Positions 43,701 through 50,554 are shown, counted from the stretch's first letter. The stretch is DNA of 64,000 bases from Lentzea nigeriaca (GCF_016907955.1 NZ_JAFBCX010000009.1:62001-126000), one strand, 5' to 3'. The notes: a model not told the origin generated them from the sequence alone. Program-made: numbers and translations.

Positions 43701-43808
43701 GCCGGACACGCGGCGCGGGAGGCCCTGCACATCTGGCGCGACACCGGACACGTCACCGGCGCCGCACGCGCGACGCGCACTCTGGAAGGCCTCTCCGCGC
43801 GGTCCTGA
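40788..43808 (+). CDS. SARP/AfsR-type regulator with NB-ARC and TPR domains, proposed CTG start
   Basis: The protein is 1006 residues if it begins at CTG 40788. Only then does the N-terminus contain the family opening RYLLLGPVTVLGPAGPVRP. The first GTG (40839) would delete the first strands of the DNA-binding domain. The CTG overlaps the upstream stop as CTGA and has GAGGCGGA upstream. The order is winged-helix Trans_reg_C (1-95), bacterial transcriptional activation domain (100-245), NB-ARC ATPase (P-loop GTAGVGKTAL near 282), then tetratricopeptide repeats to the end. SARPs usually activate secondary metabolism. Its targets are unknown. Confidence 0.88.
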   Translation: MRYLLLGPVTVLGPAGPVRPAGQKQASVLAALLLSPGRVVPEDRLIDLTWGEQAPRSARGRLQVHVSDLRKLLGADVITRAASGYSIEVAPGERDVDLFDDAVAHARTLTGEAAIARLREALALWTGTPLDGVSDELAELERPALVERRLAVVEELHELQIAEGHHAEAVGGLRKLVDEHPYRERLRAALMLALHRCGRTAEALEVYSQGHELLVSELGIEPGQALRDAQQRVLRGEDRAPALAFTEIRPAELPLAARGFAGRAAELAALEDGEDGVWLITGTAGVGKTALAVRWAHAARDRYPDGQLYVNLRGFDADDEPLSPTAALAQLLRALGAAPSESDDQSGLFRSLLADRKALVVLDNARDAAQVLPLLPSSGRVLVTSRHRLSDLVARTGARTITLAQLPEQDSHALLVSALGADRVAAEPAAAAELAEVCGHHPLALRIAAANVGTSIASAVAELRADPLLAFDGAEQSAVATAFSVSYQALPADQQRLFRLLGVVPGPDFTPHDAAALLGSDAGVATRLLRGLSAANLVEAHAPGRYRFHDLVRRYAEERSESEETTPAWERLFAGYLATADAAVAELGKRVVSLPRDDEPAQSPVRFATSAEAVAWLDLEAPNLVAALRRAAVTGPRPQVWYLADAVRRFFHDHGRRAEWLELASVLLPAARRHGAHAAEALLRLTMGGAAFREGRHTDGVAHTEEAARASRTCGWRECEATAVSNLGSMLDWTGRLAEAVEHSQRAIELFRELGNPSGESHALNSLSCHYRQLGRLTEARKCLDESVRLCRKDSLAFWEAANLADLGAVLLALGDVADAEYTLLLALESFREQGSRFGEATALSGLCAVHLTRDDHDTARRTAAEALECARQDGDQQAEAVALIWLGRATSEREHLVRALEIATRSGLRGLEAEASAALAHVLAGTDPAAARPHATAALDVARAGGFRLLEAEALLAVAAVEAASGEGAQAGHAAREALHIWRDTGHVTGAARATRTLEGLSARS

Positions 43809-43842
43809 GCGGGGTTGACCGGCACCCGCTCACGACCGGAGC

Positions 43843-43980
43843 TCAGGCCATGCCGTCCTTGGGATCAGGGTCGTCGGTGCAGACGTCGACGTGATGGGAG
43901 GCGGCGCTCGCGGCCGGTGCCATCGACACCACGGTGCCCATGGCGATCGCCGCAGCGGCGACGATTCGTCCGATCGTCAT
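43843..43980 (-). CDS. 45-residue secreted peptide
   Basis: A short gene missed by length cut-offs. The ATG at 43980 has GAGAGGCGAA nine bases upstream. The product opens with a textbook signal peptide (MTIGRIVAAAAIAMGTVVSM, cleavage after ASA). It leaves a mature peptide of about 18 residues, SHHVDVCTDDPDPKDGMA, acidic with a His pair and a single Cys. It is convergent with the SARP gene. It might be a signalling or metal-binding peptide, but that is speculation. Confidence 0.6.
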   Translation of the reverse strand: MTIGRIVAAAAIAMGTVVSMAPAASAASHHVDVCTDDPDPKDGMA

Positions 43981-44207
43981 TCTTGTTCGCCTCTCGGTGT
44001 TTTCCTGCGAGAGATGGCACGTGGAGAACTCCGGCGATGCGCAGGCTTGCTGCCGTCGTCCGAGCCCAACCCCAGAGGGCTCGCAGCGACGTCAGCTGGT
44101 TACCGGGGTGGTGGGTCTGTCTCCATGGTGCCTTCACAGGTGGTCTCTGCTGTCACACCGCATGGTGGACAGGGACACTTCCGCGAGGCTTCGGTTTCGC
44201 TTCGGTC

Positions 44208-44480
44208 CTACGGGGTGACGCCGACCTGCTGGAGGTAGAGCACACCGAGAGCGATGATCGTCAGCGCGCTGAGCACACCGACGGCGAGGAGTTCGAGCGT
44301 GGACTCGCGCTTGGACCGCACCTCGCACGAGCTCGAGTCGCGCGAAGCAGGCACCGCGACCGGGCGCGGCTTGGTGGCCGGGCGCCGTGGCATGACGCGG
44401 GGACCCGAACGGAGGGGACGACCCGCTGCGACGTCCGCGTCCTCGACAACGCGAAGCCGCTTTTCGACGAGTACCGCCAT
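44208..44480 (-). CDS. Small SOS-controlled membrane protein divergent from lexA
   Basis: The protein is 90 residues, starting at ATG 44480, which follows GGAGGGCGTC. An ATG four codons earlier would have no ribosome site. A basic, Pro/Arg-rich cytoplasmic part (about 1-60) leads to one C-terminal membrane helix (LLAVGVLSALTIIALGVLYL) and stops eight residues later. In many actinobacteria the gene divergent from lexA encodes a membrane protein with an extracellular LysM domain that restrains division. Here the LysM part is missing. A perfect LexA box lies 31 bp upstream. Probable division inhibitor, by position. Confidence 0.7.
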   Translation of the reverse strand: MAVLVEKRLRVVEDADVAAGRPLRSGPRVMPRRPATKPRPVAVPASRDSSSCEVRSKRESTLELLAVGVLSALTIIALGVLYLQQVGVTP

Positions 44481-44511
44481 GACGCCCTCCATCGCAGGTC
44501 AAGCACCATGA

Positions 44512-44527
44512 TCGAACACGGGTTCGA
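44512..44527. promoter_or_regulatory. LexA (SOS) box, perfect
   Basis: TCGAACACGGGTTCGA matches the actinobacterial consensus TCGAAC-N4-GTTCGA exactly. It sits just upstream of the small membrane-protein gene. Confidence 0.92.
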
Positions 44528-44592
44528 TCGAACGTCCGTGCGAATTTCTACCAGACCGACCCGCCGGACGCCACAACACGCACTCAAATAAC

Positions 44593-44608
44593 TCGAACAG
44601 GTGTTTGA
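44593..44608. promoter_or_regulatory. LexA (SOS) box, one mismatch
   Basis: TCGAACAGGTGTTTGA differs from the consensus at one position. It is about 92 bp upstream of the lexA start, consistent with autoregulation. Confidence 0.85.
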
Positions 44609-44699
44609 TCTGTGCGGCAAACACGACTACCGTCGACCACGAAGATCGACGGAGGCCGAAATCCCATTCGAACTGGGGGCGGCGAGGAGGACAGCGACC

Positions 44700-45392
44700 G
44701 TGGCAGGCAAGACGATCGACCCGGACCCCGCTCTTGTGGAAGCAGAAGTGAGCGAGATCGCGGGAAACGCCGGCCTGACCCTGCGTCAGCGCAAGGTGCT
44801 CGACGTGATTCGCGACTGGGTCGACCGCTTCGGCTACCCGCCGAGCGTGCGCGAGATCGGCGAGGCCGTGGGCCTCACCTCGACCTCTTCGGTCGCGTAC
44901 CAGCTGCGCGCGCTGGAGCGGAAGGGCTTCCTGCGGCGCGACCCGAACCGCCCGCGCGCGGTAGGCATGCTGCCCGCCGAGATCGACCCCGGTCTCGACC
45001 CGATGTCCAAGCCGACCCCCGCGTACGTGCCGATGGTCGGCCGGATCGCGGCCGGTGGCCCGATCCTGGCGGAGGAGTCGATCGAGGACGTGTTCCCGCT
45101 GCCGCGCGAGATCGTTGGCGAGGGCGAGCTGTTCCTGTTGCGCGTCGTCGGTGACTCGATGATCGACGCCGCCATCACGGACGGCGACTGGGTCGTCATC
45201 CGCAAGCAGCCGACCGCCGACCAGGGCGAGATCGTCGCCGCCATGATCGACGGCGAGGCGACCGTGAAGACGTTCAAGCGCAAGGACGGCCACGTGTGGC
45301 TGATGCCGCACAACCCGGCCTACCAGCCGATCAACGGCGACGAGGCCACCATCCTCGGCAAGGTCGTCACCGTGCTGAGGCGTCTGCCGTAG
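44700..45392 (+). CDS. lexA: SOS-response repressor LexA
   Basis: Self-cleaving repressor of DNA-damage genes, 230 residues from GTG 44700 (GAGGAGG upstream). The winged helix occupies 24-85 ([20 protein letters not shown]). The cleavage site is A118-G119 in VGRIAAGGP. The catalytic dyad is S153 (GDSMID) and K190 (ATVKTF). Two LexA boxes lie in the divergent promoter. Its 3' end overlaps the convergent regulator gene by 26 bp. Confidence 0.97.
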   Translation: MAGKTIDPDPALVEAEVSEIAGNAGLTLRQRKVLDVIRDWVDRFGYPPSVREIGEAVGLTSTSSVAYQLRALERKGFLRRDPNRPRAVGMLPAEIDPGLDPMSKPTPAYVPMVGRIAAGGPILAEESIEDVFPLPREIVGEGELFLLRVVGDSMIDAAITDGDWVVIRKQPTADQGEIVAAMIDGEATVKTFKRKDGHVWLMPHNPAYQPINGDEATILGKVVTVLRRLP

Positions 45393-46158
45393 TCGCCTTC
45401 CGGGCCTTCTCGCGTTCGGCCTTCTTCTTCTCGAAGAAGTCGAGCCACTTCTTCCTGGTGGACTCCATGTCCACCACGACGAACGCGAAGAACTGCCCCA
45501 TGTCCTTGAGACGCGCGCCGACGGGGGTGTCGACACCGAAGATCTCGGCACCCTCGAGCGCGGTGTTCGCCCACACGGAGTTGCGCTGAGCGCTGCTCAG
45601 CCACGCCCGGTACCAGAGATCGTCGTCGAGGAAGTAGCGCATGCGCTTGCCGTCGCGCTCGCTGCGCAACAGACCGAGCTCCTGCAGGTAGCTCGTGGAC
45701 CGCGACACCGTGCCGGGGCTCACCGACAGCCGCAGCACCAGCTCGGTCGCCGACAGGCTGCCCTGGTCGACCATGAAGATCTCGGCCAGGATCCGCGCCG
45801 CCGTCTTCGGGATGCCCGTCTGCACGAACGACGCGACCAACCTCAGGTGGAACTCTTGCACCTCCCCCGGACTCCGCCCGAACGAGTACGCCTCGCCGTC
45901 GACGTCGAGGTCGTCCACCGCGGGCATCCGACGCATCGCCCGCTCACCCGCTGCCCGGTGCGCGGCCCCCGGCCGGTAGTTGTTGTGGCCGCCGTTGCGC
46001 GCCACTTCCCGCTGGATCGTCGAGGCGGGCCTTTGCAACCGCCTCCCGATTTCCGAGTACCCCAGGCCGTCCCACAGCCACTGGGCGATGAGCTGCCGTT
46101 CTTCTTCATCTAGCCGCTTACCAGGCACAACCCCATCGTGCCTTGCGCTCCAAGCCAT
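45367..46158 (-). CDS. Hybrid HTH regulator: IS30-type HTH plus MarR/GbsR-like winged helix
   Basis: The protein is 263 residues. Residues about 15-60 ([40 protein letters not shown]) match the helix-turn-helix of IS30-family transposases, but no integrase core follows. Residues about 95-250 look like a GbsR/MarR winged helix ([40 protein letters not shown]) with a basic C-terminus. Two DNA-binding modules in one protein suggest recognition of a long site. It is divergent from the P450 gene. A 23-bp repeat begins two bases upstream of its ATG and is a good operator candidate. No ribosome site is visible, so the start is uncertain or leaderless. Confidence 0.8.
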   Translation of the reverse strand: MAWSARHDGVVPGKRLDEEERQLIAQWLWDGLGYSEIGRRLQRPASTIQREVARNGGHNNYRPGAAHRAAGERAMRRMPAVDDLDVDGEAYSFGRSPGEVQEFHLRLVASFVQTGIPKTAARILAEIFMVDQGSLSATELVLRLSVSPGTVSRSTSYLQELGLLRSERDGKRMRYFLDDDLWYRAWLSSAQRNSVWANTALEGAEIFGVDTPVGARLKDMGQFFAFVVVDMESTRKKWLDFFEKKKAEREKARKATTADASAR

Positions 46159-46159
46159 T

Positions 46160-46182
46160 GCAATGAGTCTTTTGACTTCGTC
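46160..46182. repeat. 23-bp repeat upstream of the P450 gene (inverted copy downstream)
   Basis: Positions 46160-46182 (beginning GCAATGAGTCTTTTGAC) recur exactly, in reverse complement, at 47394-47416. The site overlaps the palindrome CATTGCAATG (46156-46165) and the putative P450 -35 box. It is a probable operator. Confidence 0.75.
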
Positions 46183-46200
46183 CGCAAACGTTTTTAGCTT
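46172..46200 (+). promoter_or_regulatory. Putative P450 promoter
   Basis: TTGACT (46172-46177) is followed, after 17 bp, by TAGCTT (46195-46200), giving a sigma-70-type -35/-10 pair about 40 bp before the start codon. The -35 lies inside the 23-bp repeat. Confidence 0.5.
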
Positions 46201-46237
46201 GCAAGAAGGGGAAAGACCTCATTGCAAGGGGGAGGCA

Positions 46238-47347
46238 ATGCCACTCAGCCCGATGACGTACCCGGACGGGCACGTCGGCTGGCGAGCCCACGACCACGCG
46301 ACCGTGCGCGCCGTACTCGCCGACAACCGCTTCAGCGTCCGCCCGGACCTGATGCACAACCCGTTCGGCCCAGGCAGCCCCGGCGACGCGCCGCCGTCAC
46401 CACCCGGCGCGTTCAGCGACCACGACCCGCCGGACCACACCCGCTACCGCAGTAAGTTGACTGGTCAGTTCACGGTTCGCCGGATGCGACTGCTTGCCGA
46501 GCGCCTCGAAGCCATCACGGCCGAGCACCTGGAAGAGCTCGCAGCCCAGGGCTCGCCCGCAGATCTGGTCGAACACTTCGCCGTGCCCGTCCCGGCCTTG
46601 ATGATCTGCGAGCTGCTGGGCGTGCCGTACGAACGCCGCATGGAGTTCCAGCAGGACGCCGTGCTGCTGGCCGGCGGCAGTGGCGCGGAAGCCGGCGAGG
46701 CCGAGGCGATGTACACCGCGTTCGGCAGCCTCCAGCAGTTCATGCTGGAAATGGTCGCGGCGAAGCGGGCGCAACCGACCGACGACATGTTGAGCGACCT
46801 CGTCAACACGGACAGCGATCTCACCGACGACGAGATGGCGGCCATGGGCATGTCGTTGCTCGGCGGCGGCCTCGACACGACGACGAACATGCTGTCGCTC
46901 GGCACGCTCGAACTGCTCCGCGCCCCGGCGCGGGTGGACGCGATGCTCGCGGATCCCGACGCCGCCGTCGAAGAGCTCCTGCGATATATCAGTCTGACGC
47001 CCGCCACCGTCCGCACAGCGTTGGAAGACGCCGAGGTCGGCGGCGTCCTCGTGCACAAGGGCGACACGGTCCTCGTCGAGTTGCGATCCGCGAACCACGA
47101 CCCGGCCCGCTACGCCGATTCGGAACTTCTCAACCTGGCCCGCGGCACGGCCGGGCATCTCGCATTCGGCCACGGCATCCACCAGTGCATCGGCCAACAC
47201 CTCGCCCGGATCGAGCTGAAGATCGCCTTCCCCAGCCTCTTCACCCGCTTCCCAAAGCTGCGCCTCGCCGTTCCTGAGGACGAACTCCCCCGCCGCACGA
47301 GCCTCGTTATTCGCGGCCTGGAACGCATGCCGGTCGCCTGGGACTGA
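46238..47347 (+). CDS. Cytochrome P450
   Basis: Bacterial soluble monooxygenase of 369 residues, starting at ATG 46238 with GGGGGAGG upstream. The I-helix motif is GGGLDTTTN, the EXXR motif EELLR (within the segment reading AAVEELLRYIS), and the heme-binding loop FGHGIHQCIGQHLA with axial ligand C317. It is slightly short at the N-terminus (typical 390-410). No ferredoxin or other biosynthetic gene is adjacent, so the substrate is unknown. It is controlled from a promoter overlapping the 23-bp repeat. A copy of the AT-rich 12-mer is in the EXXR codons. Confidence 0.94.
   Translation: MPLSPMTYPDGHVGWRAHDHATVRAVLADNRFSVRPDLMHNPFGPGSPGDAPPSPPGAFSDHDPPDHTRYRSKLTGQFTVRRMRLLAERLEAITAEHLEELAAQGSPADLVEHFAVPVPALMICELLGVPYERRMEFQQDAVLLAGGSGAEAGEAEAMYTAFGSLQQFMLEMVAAKRAQPTDDMLSDLVNTDSDLTDDEMAAMGMSLLGGGLDTTTNMLSLGTLELLRAPARVDAMLADPDAAVEELLRYISLTPATVRTALEDAEVGGVLVHKGDTVLVELRSANHDPARYADSELLNLARGTAGHLAFGHGIHQCIGQHLARIELKIAFPSLFTRFPKLRLAVPEDELPRRTSLVIRGLERMPVAWD
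46981..46992 (-). repeat. AT-rich palindromic 12-mer, copy 3 (GCGATATATCAG)
   Basis: Exact copy inside the P450 gene, encoding Arg-Tyr-Ile-Ser with TAT and ATC codons. Confidence 0.7.
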
Positions 47348-47357
47348 CCGCCCACAA

Positions 47358-47369
47358 CCGATATATCAG
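47358..47369 (-). repeat. AT-rich palindromic 12-mer, copy 4 (CCGATATATCAG)
   Basis: Exact copy 10 bp after the P450 stop and just before the 19-bp hairpin. Confidence 0.7.
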
Positions 47370-47374
47370 CGCCC

Positions 47375-47418
47375 TAGCAATGAGTCTTTTGACGACGAAG
47401 TCAAAAGACTCATTGCTA
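47375..47418 (+). terminator. 19-bp perfect hairpin after the P450 gene, containing the 23-bp repeat
   Basis: TAGCAATGAGTCTTTTGAC (47375-47393) and GTCAAAAGACTCATTGCTA (47400-47418) are perfect arms around the loop GACGAA. The loop plus right arm repeats the upstream 23-mer. It may terminate P450 transcription, serve as a second operator, or both. The rest of the 213 bp up to the next gene shows nothing else clear. Confidence 0.75.
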
Positions 47419-47560
47419 AGGCCAGGGTAGGACTCGGATCGCCGACGGCACGTCGGCATCACCATGACGGCGGCGTTGTCGTGTGCCCCAGGCAGCGCGG
47501 GTCATCGGGTTGGCAGGTCTTCGCCGCTGTGGTCCCAGCCCAGCGCGGGTTGATCAGTGG

Positions 47561-48517
47561 TCAGGAGCGACGGCGACGGAGGCGCAAGCCGATGAGGAGG
47601 GCGGCGATGAGGACGATGCCGCCGAGGGTCAGGGCCAGGGGCCAGTTCTGCCAGGCATTCGACGAGGCCTGCTGCGGCGCGGCTTGCGGCCGGTCGGCTG
47701 CCGGTGGCGGAGTCGTGGTCGTCGGCGCCGGCGGTTGGGCCAGCGCGGCTGCTCCGGCTACGGCGCGGATTGGGGTGCCTGCGCCTTCCGAGGCGGAGAG
47801 CAGGGTGCCGTCCGGATCGAAGGCGATGGCCTCGCCTTGCGGCTCGTTGGGTAGCGGGACGCGGACCGGGTCGCCGGACAGGGCCTTCACGATGTCGCCG
47901 TCGGGGACCGGGTAGAGGTAGGCGTCGGTGTAGGTGCGCAGGGCGATGACGGAGCCGTCCGCCATGGAGGCGGCGCCGGTCACCAGGCGCGAGTCGAGCG
48001 TGCCTTCCAGGGGGCCGCCTGGGGTGTCTGTGGTGGACAGCGTCACGCGCGCTACCTGCTCCAACGGGACTGATATGTCGGTTCGGAGCGGGGCCGTGGG
48101 GCGATATACCAGTGCGGAGCCGATGGGTTCCTTGGTGACGATGTACGGGATGCCGGACTTGTCGATGAGCAAGGCCTCGGCGTCGTGTTTGCCGTCCGGG
48201 TAGGTGACGCGGAACCGCTCCACGGCGCCCGAAGGTGAGACCTTGTGGAGGGCGACCGTGGAGCGGGTCTTGTTGTTGTCGCCGGTGTCGGAGGCCCAGA
48301 GGGTGCCGTCCGGCGTCATCGCCAGGTCTTCAACGTCGAACGGGTCGACGGGCGCGGTGATCGTGCGTTTGACGACGCAGTCGCGGCCGAGGACCTGGAT
48401 GCGCAGCGTGCCGTCGTCGCTGTCGCTGACGGCGTAGAACTGCTTGCCGTCGGACGTGAGCCCGGAGAGCTCCTGCATGGCTACCGGGCACACGTCCACC
48501 GGTGGAGGCGGGATCAA
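47561..48517 (-). CDS. Beta-propeller protein with C-terminal membrane anchor, no visible signal peptide
   Basis: The protein is 318 residues, starting at TTG 48517, which overlaps the hflX stop as TTGA. The body (about 10-250) has propeller-like features: MQELSGLTSDGKQFYAVSDS, DVEDLAMTPDGTLWASDTGD, and GEAIAFDPDGTLLSASEGAG. A Pro/Thr linker (255-285) precedes a membrane helix (LALTLGGIVLIAALLIGLRL) and an RRRR tail. Such an architecture normally has an N-terminal signal peptide. None is found in frame upstream, which is odd. Two degenerate AT-rich repeats lie inside. Confidence 0.75.
   Translation of the reverse strand: MIPPPPVDVCPVAMQELSGLTSDGKQFYAVSDSDDGTLRIQVLGRDCVVKRTITAPVDPFDVEDLAMTPDGTLWASDTGDNNKTRSTVALHKVSPSGAVERFRVTYPDGKHDAEALLIDKSGIPYIVTKEPIGSALVYRPTAPLRTDISVPLEQVARVTLSTTDTPGGPLEGTLDSRLVTGAASMADGSVIALRTYTDAYLYPVPDGDIVKALSGDPVRVPLPNEPQGEAIAFDPDGTLLSASEGAGTPIRAVAGAAALAQPPAPTTTTPPPAADRPQAAPQQASSNAWQNWPLALTLGGIVLIAALLIGLRLRRRRS
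48070..48081 (+). repeat. Degenerate AT-rich repeat (CTGATATGTCGG)
   Basis: One mismatch to the consensus. On the coding strand it reads Asp-Ile-Ser using ATA. Confidence 0.45.
48101..48112 (-). repeat. Degenerate AT-rich repeat (GCGATATACCAG)
   Basis: One mismatch to GCGATATATCAG, only 19 bp from the previous degenerate copy and in inverted orientation. Confidence 0.4.
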
Positions 48518-49974
48518 GCAGGCGTTCCGTTCGTCGCGAATTCCTCCAGGATGCCGGCGAGGTCCGGGCGCACGCGGGCGCTGAGCAGCGTGCCCGACTC
48601 CGTGTGCTTCTCGGACAGCACCTCGCCGTCGCGGTGCACGCGGGCGACGACCTCGCCGCGCGCGTACGGCACGAGAGCCTCGACCATGACCTCGGGGCGT
48701 GGCATGAGCTCGGCGATGCGGACACGCAGTTCCTCGATGCCGAGGCCGGCGTGCGCAGACACGAACGACGCGTCCGGGAACAGGTGCCGCAGCCGGGCCA
48801 GGCCCAGGTCGCCCACGGCGTCGATCTTGTTCACGACGAGCAGCTCGCGCGGCATCGGCGTGCCGGTCTCCTCGTTGATCTCCGCGAGAACCTCGCGCAC
48901 GGCGCTGACCTGCTTCTCCGGCATGCCGTCGGAGCCGTCGACCACGTGCACGAGCAGGTCGGCCTGGCCGACCTCCTCCAACGTCGAGCGGAACGCCTCG
49001 ACCAGCTGGTGCGGCAGGTGCCGGACGAAGCCGACCGTGTCCGTCAGCGTGTACGGCAGGCCCTCCGGCGTCACCGCACGGCGCGTCGTCGGGTCGAGGG
49101 TGGCGAACAGCGCGTCCTCCACCAGGACACCGGCGCCCGTCAGCGCGTTGAGCAACGAGGACTTGCCCGCGTTCGTGTAGCCCGCGATCGCGACGCTCGG
49201 GATCTCGTTCGCCGTGCGGCGGCCCCGCTTGGTCTCGCGGATCACCTTGATCGAGCCGAGCTCACGACGCAGCTTGGCGATGCGCGCGCGGATCCGGCGC
49301 CGGTCGGTCTCGATCTTCGTTTCACCTGGACCGCGCAGACCCACACCACCGTTGCCGCCACCGGCACGACCACCGGCCTGCCGCGACAACGTCTCACCCC
49401 AACCGCGCAGGCGCGGCATCAGGTACTGCAGCTGGGCCAGCTCGACCTGCGCCTTGCCCTCCTTGGACCGCGCGTGCTGCGCGAAGATGTCCAGGATGAG
49501 CGCGGTCCGGTCGATGACCTTGACCTTCAGCCTCTCCTCCAGCTGACGCAGCTGACCCGGCGAGAGCTCACCGTCGCAGATCACCGTGTCCGCGCCGGTC
49601 GCCTGCACCACGTCGCGCAGCTCGGCCACCTTGCCGGAGCCGATGTACGTCGCGGGGTCTGGCTTGTCACGCCGCTGCACGACGCCCTCGAGCACCTCGG
49701 AACCAGCGGTTTCGGCGAGGCGGGCGAGTTCGGCGAGTGATGCGTCGGAGTCCGCGGCCGTGCCCTCGGTCCACACCCCGACGAGCACGACCCGCTCCAG
49801 GCGAAGCTGCCGGTACTCGACCTCGGTGATGTCCTCGAGCTCGGTGGACAACCCGGCGACACGGCGCAGTGCGGCGCGTTCGGCGAGTTCGTAGTCACCC
49901 GTCGAGAAGTCGTCGTCCCACGTGGGGTCGTCGAGCTGCGGGTCGAACTCTGTGCTCTGGATGTTTTCCGTCAT
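48514..49974 (-). CDS. hflX: GTPase HflX
   Basis: Ribosome-splitting/rescue GTPase of 486 residues from ATG 49974 (AAGGG upstream). The N-terminal HflX domain contains YIGSGKVAELRD, the linker the conserved GPGETKIETDRRRIRARI. The G domain shows G1 GYTNAGKSSLLNAL, G3 DTVGFVRHLPHQL and G4 NKID. It is in the conserved gene neighbourhood between lexA and dapF. The downstream propeller gene is coupled through a TTGA overlap. Confidence 0.96.
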   Translation of the reverse strand: MTENIQSTEFDPQLDDPTWDDDFSTGDYELAERAALRRVAGLSTELEDITEVEYRQLRLERVVLVGVWTEGTAADSDASLAELARLAETAGSEVLEGVVQRRDKPDPATYIGSGKVAELRDVVQATGADTVICDGELSPGQLRQLEERLKVKVIDRTALILDIFAQHARSKEGKAQVELAQLQYLMPRLRGWGETLSRQAGGRAGGGNGGVGLRGPGETKIETDRRRIRARIAKLRRELGSIKVIRETKRGRRTANEIPSVAIAGYTNAGKSSLLNALTGAGVLVEDALFATLDPTTRRAVTPEGLPYTLTDTVGFVRHLPHQLVEAFRSTLEEVGQADLLVHVVDGSDGMPEKQVSAVREVLAEINEETGTPMPRELLVVNKIDAVGDLGLARLRHLFPDASFVSAHAGLGIEELRVRIAELMPRPEVMVEALVPYARGEVVARVHRDGEVLSEKHTESGTLLSARVRPDLAGILEEFATNGTPA

Positions 49975-49999
49975 TTGCCCTTCATCGTCCCATGGACCG

Positions 50000-50500
50000 T
50001 CAGTCCCCCGGATACACCGCGAGGTAGATCGCCACACGGGGAACGTCCGGCTTGACCGGTTGCGCGGCCAGCTCATCCATCAACGTCGCGAGCCGCTGCT
50101 TTAGTTCCTCCGGGTCGACGGTGACGACCAGGCGGCTCTGATCCACGTCCTCGAGCCCGATGTCGGCAACCTCGCCGAGAAAAGCGTGCAGCATCGCCTC
50201 GCCGACGGCGACCATATTTTCGGTGTTGTCGAGCTGCCATGACAGGCCTGTCGACCGATAGGGGATTTCCTTGGCGCCCCGATTGCCCGCGCGGGGCGGC
50301 ATGGCTTCGAGGAACCCGGCGGCGACGAGTTTGCGCACGTGGTGCAGCGTCGTGGCCGGGTCCTTGCCGAGCCGCTGCGCCAGCTCCTTGTTCGTCAACG
50401 GCCGGTCGAACGTCATGCGGATCATGCGCAGCCGCAGGTCGGAGCTGAGTGCGGCGGCTTCTTCCTTGGTCGCGGGACGTCGTTTGCTGGAGAGGGGCAC
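50000..50500 (-). CDS. ArsR-like winged-helix regulator
   Basis: The protein is 166 residues from GTG 50500. The N-terminal winged helix (about 10-80) has RMTFDRPLTNKELAQRLGKD and PATTLHHVRKLVAAGFLEAM. The C-terminal part is acidic and probably mediates dimerisation or ligand binding (DVDQSRLVVTVDPEELKQRL). It is divergent from an MFS transporter gene with a clear inverted repeat in the 54-bp gap, a classic local regulator-efflux pair. Confidence 0.88.
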   Translation of the reverse strand: MPLSSKRRPATKEEAAALSSDLRLRMIRMTFDRPLTNKELAQRLGKDPATTLHHVRKLVAAGFLEAMPPRAGNRGAKEIPYRSTGLSWQLDNTENMVAVGEAMLHAFLGEVADIGLEDVDQSRLVVTVDPEELKQRLATLMDELAAQPVKPDVPRVAIYLAVYPGD

Positions 50501-50512
50501 GGACCCAGTCTA

Positions 50513-50536
50513 AGTGATTGACAGTTTCCAATCACT
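50513..50536. promoter_or_regulatory. Operator-like inverted repeat AGTGATTG-N8-CAATCACT
   Basis: Perfect 8-bp arms (50513-50520 and 50529-50536) around an 8-bp spacer, centred between the divergent regulator and MFS starts. Likely binding site of the ArsR-like protein. Confidence 0.65.
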
Positions 50537-50554
50537 CAGCGCAGACTCGTCGGC

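Noticed and set aside
43865-44137. A 90-codon minus-strand frame overlapping the small secreted peptide
   Set aside because: It is in another frame, Arg/His-rich and lacks a ribosome site. The 45-residue frame has a signal peptide and a good ribosome site.
45367-46158. IS30 transposase
   Set aside because: Only the HTH portion resembles IS30. There is no DDE catalytic core and no terminal inverted repeats typical of an insertion sequence.
46160-47418. A mobile element carrying the P450 gene, with the 23-bp repeats as its ends
   Set aside because: The downstream copy is embedded in a larger perfect hairpin, there is no transposase or target-site duplication, and the upstream copy overlaps promoter elements, so a regulatory role fits better.
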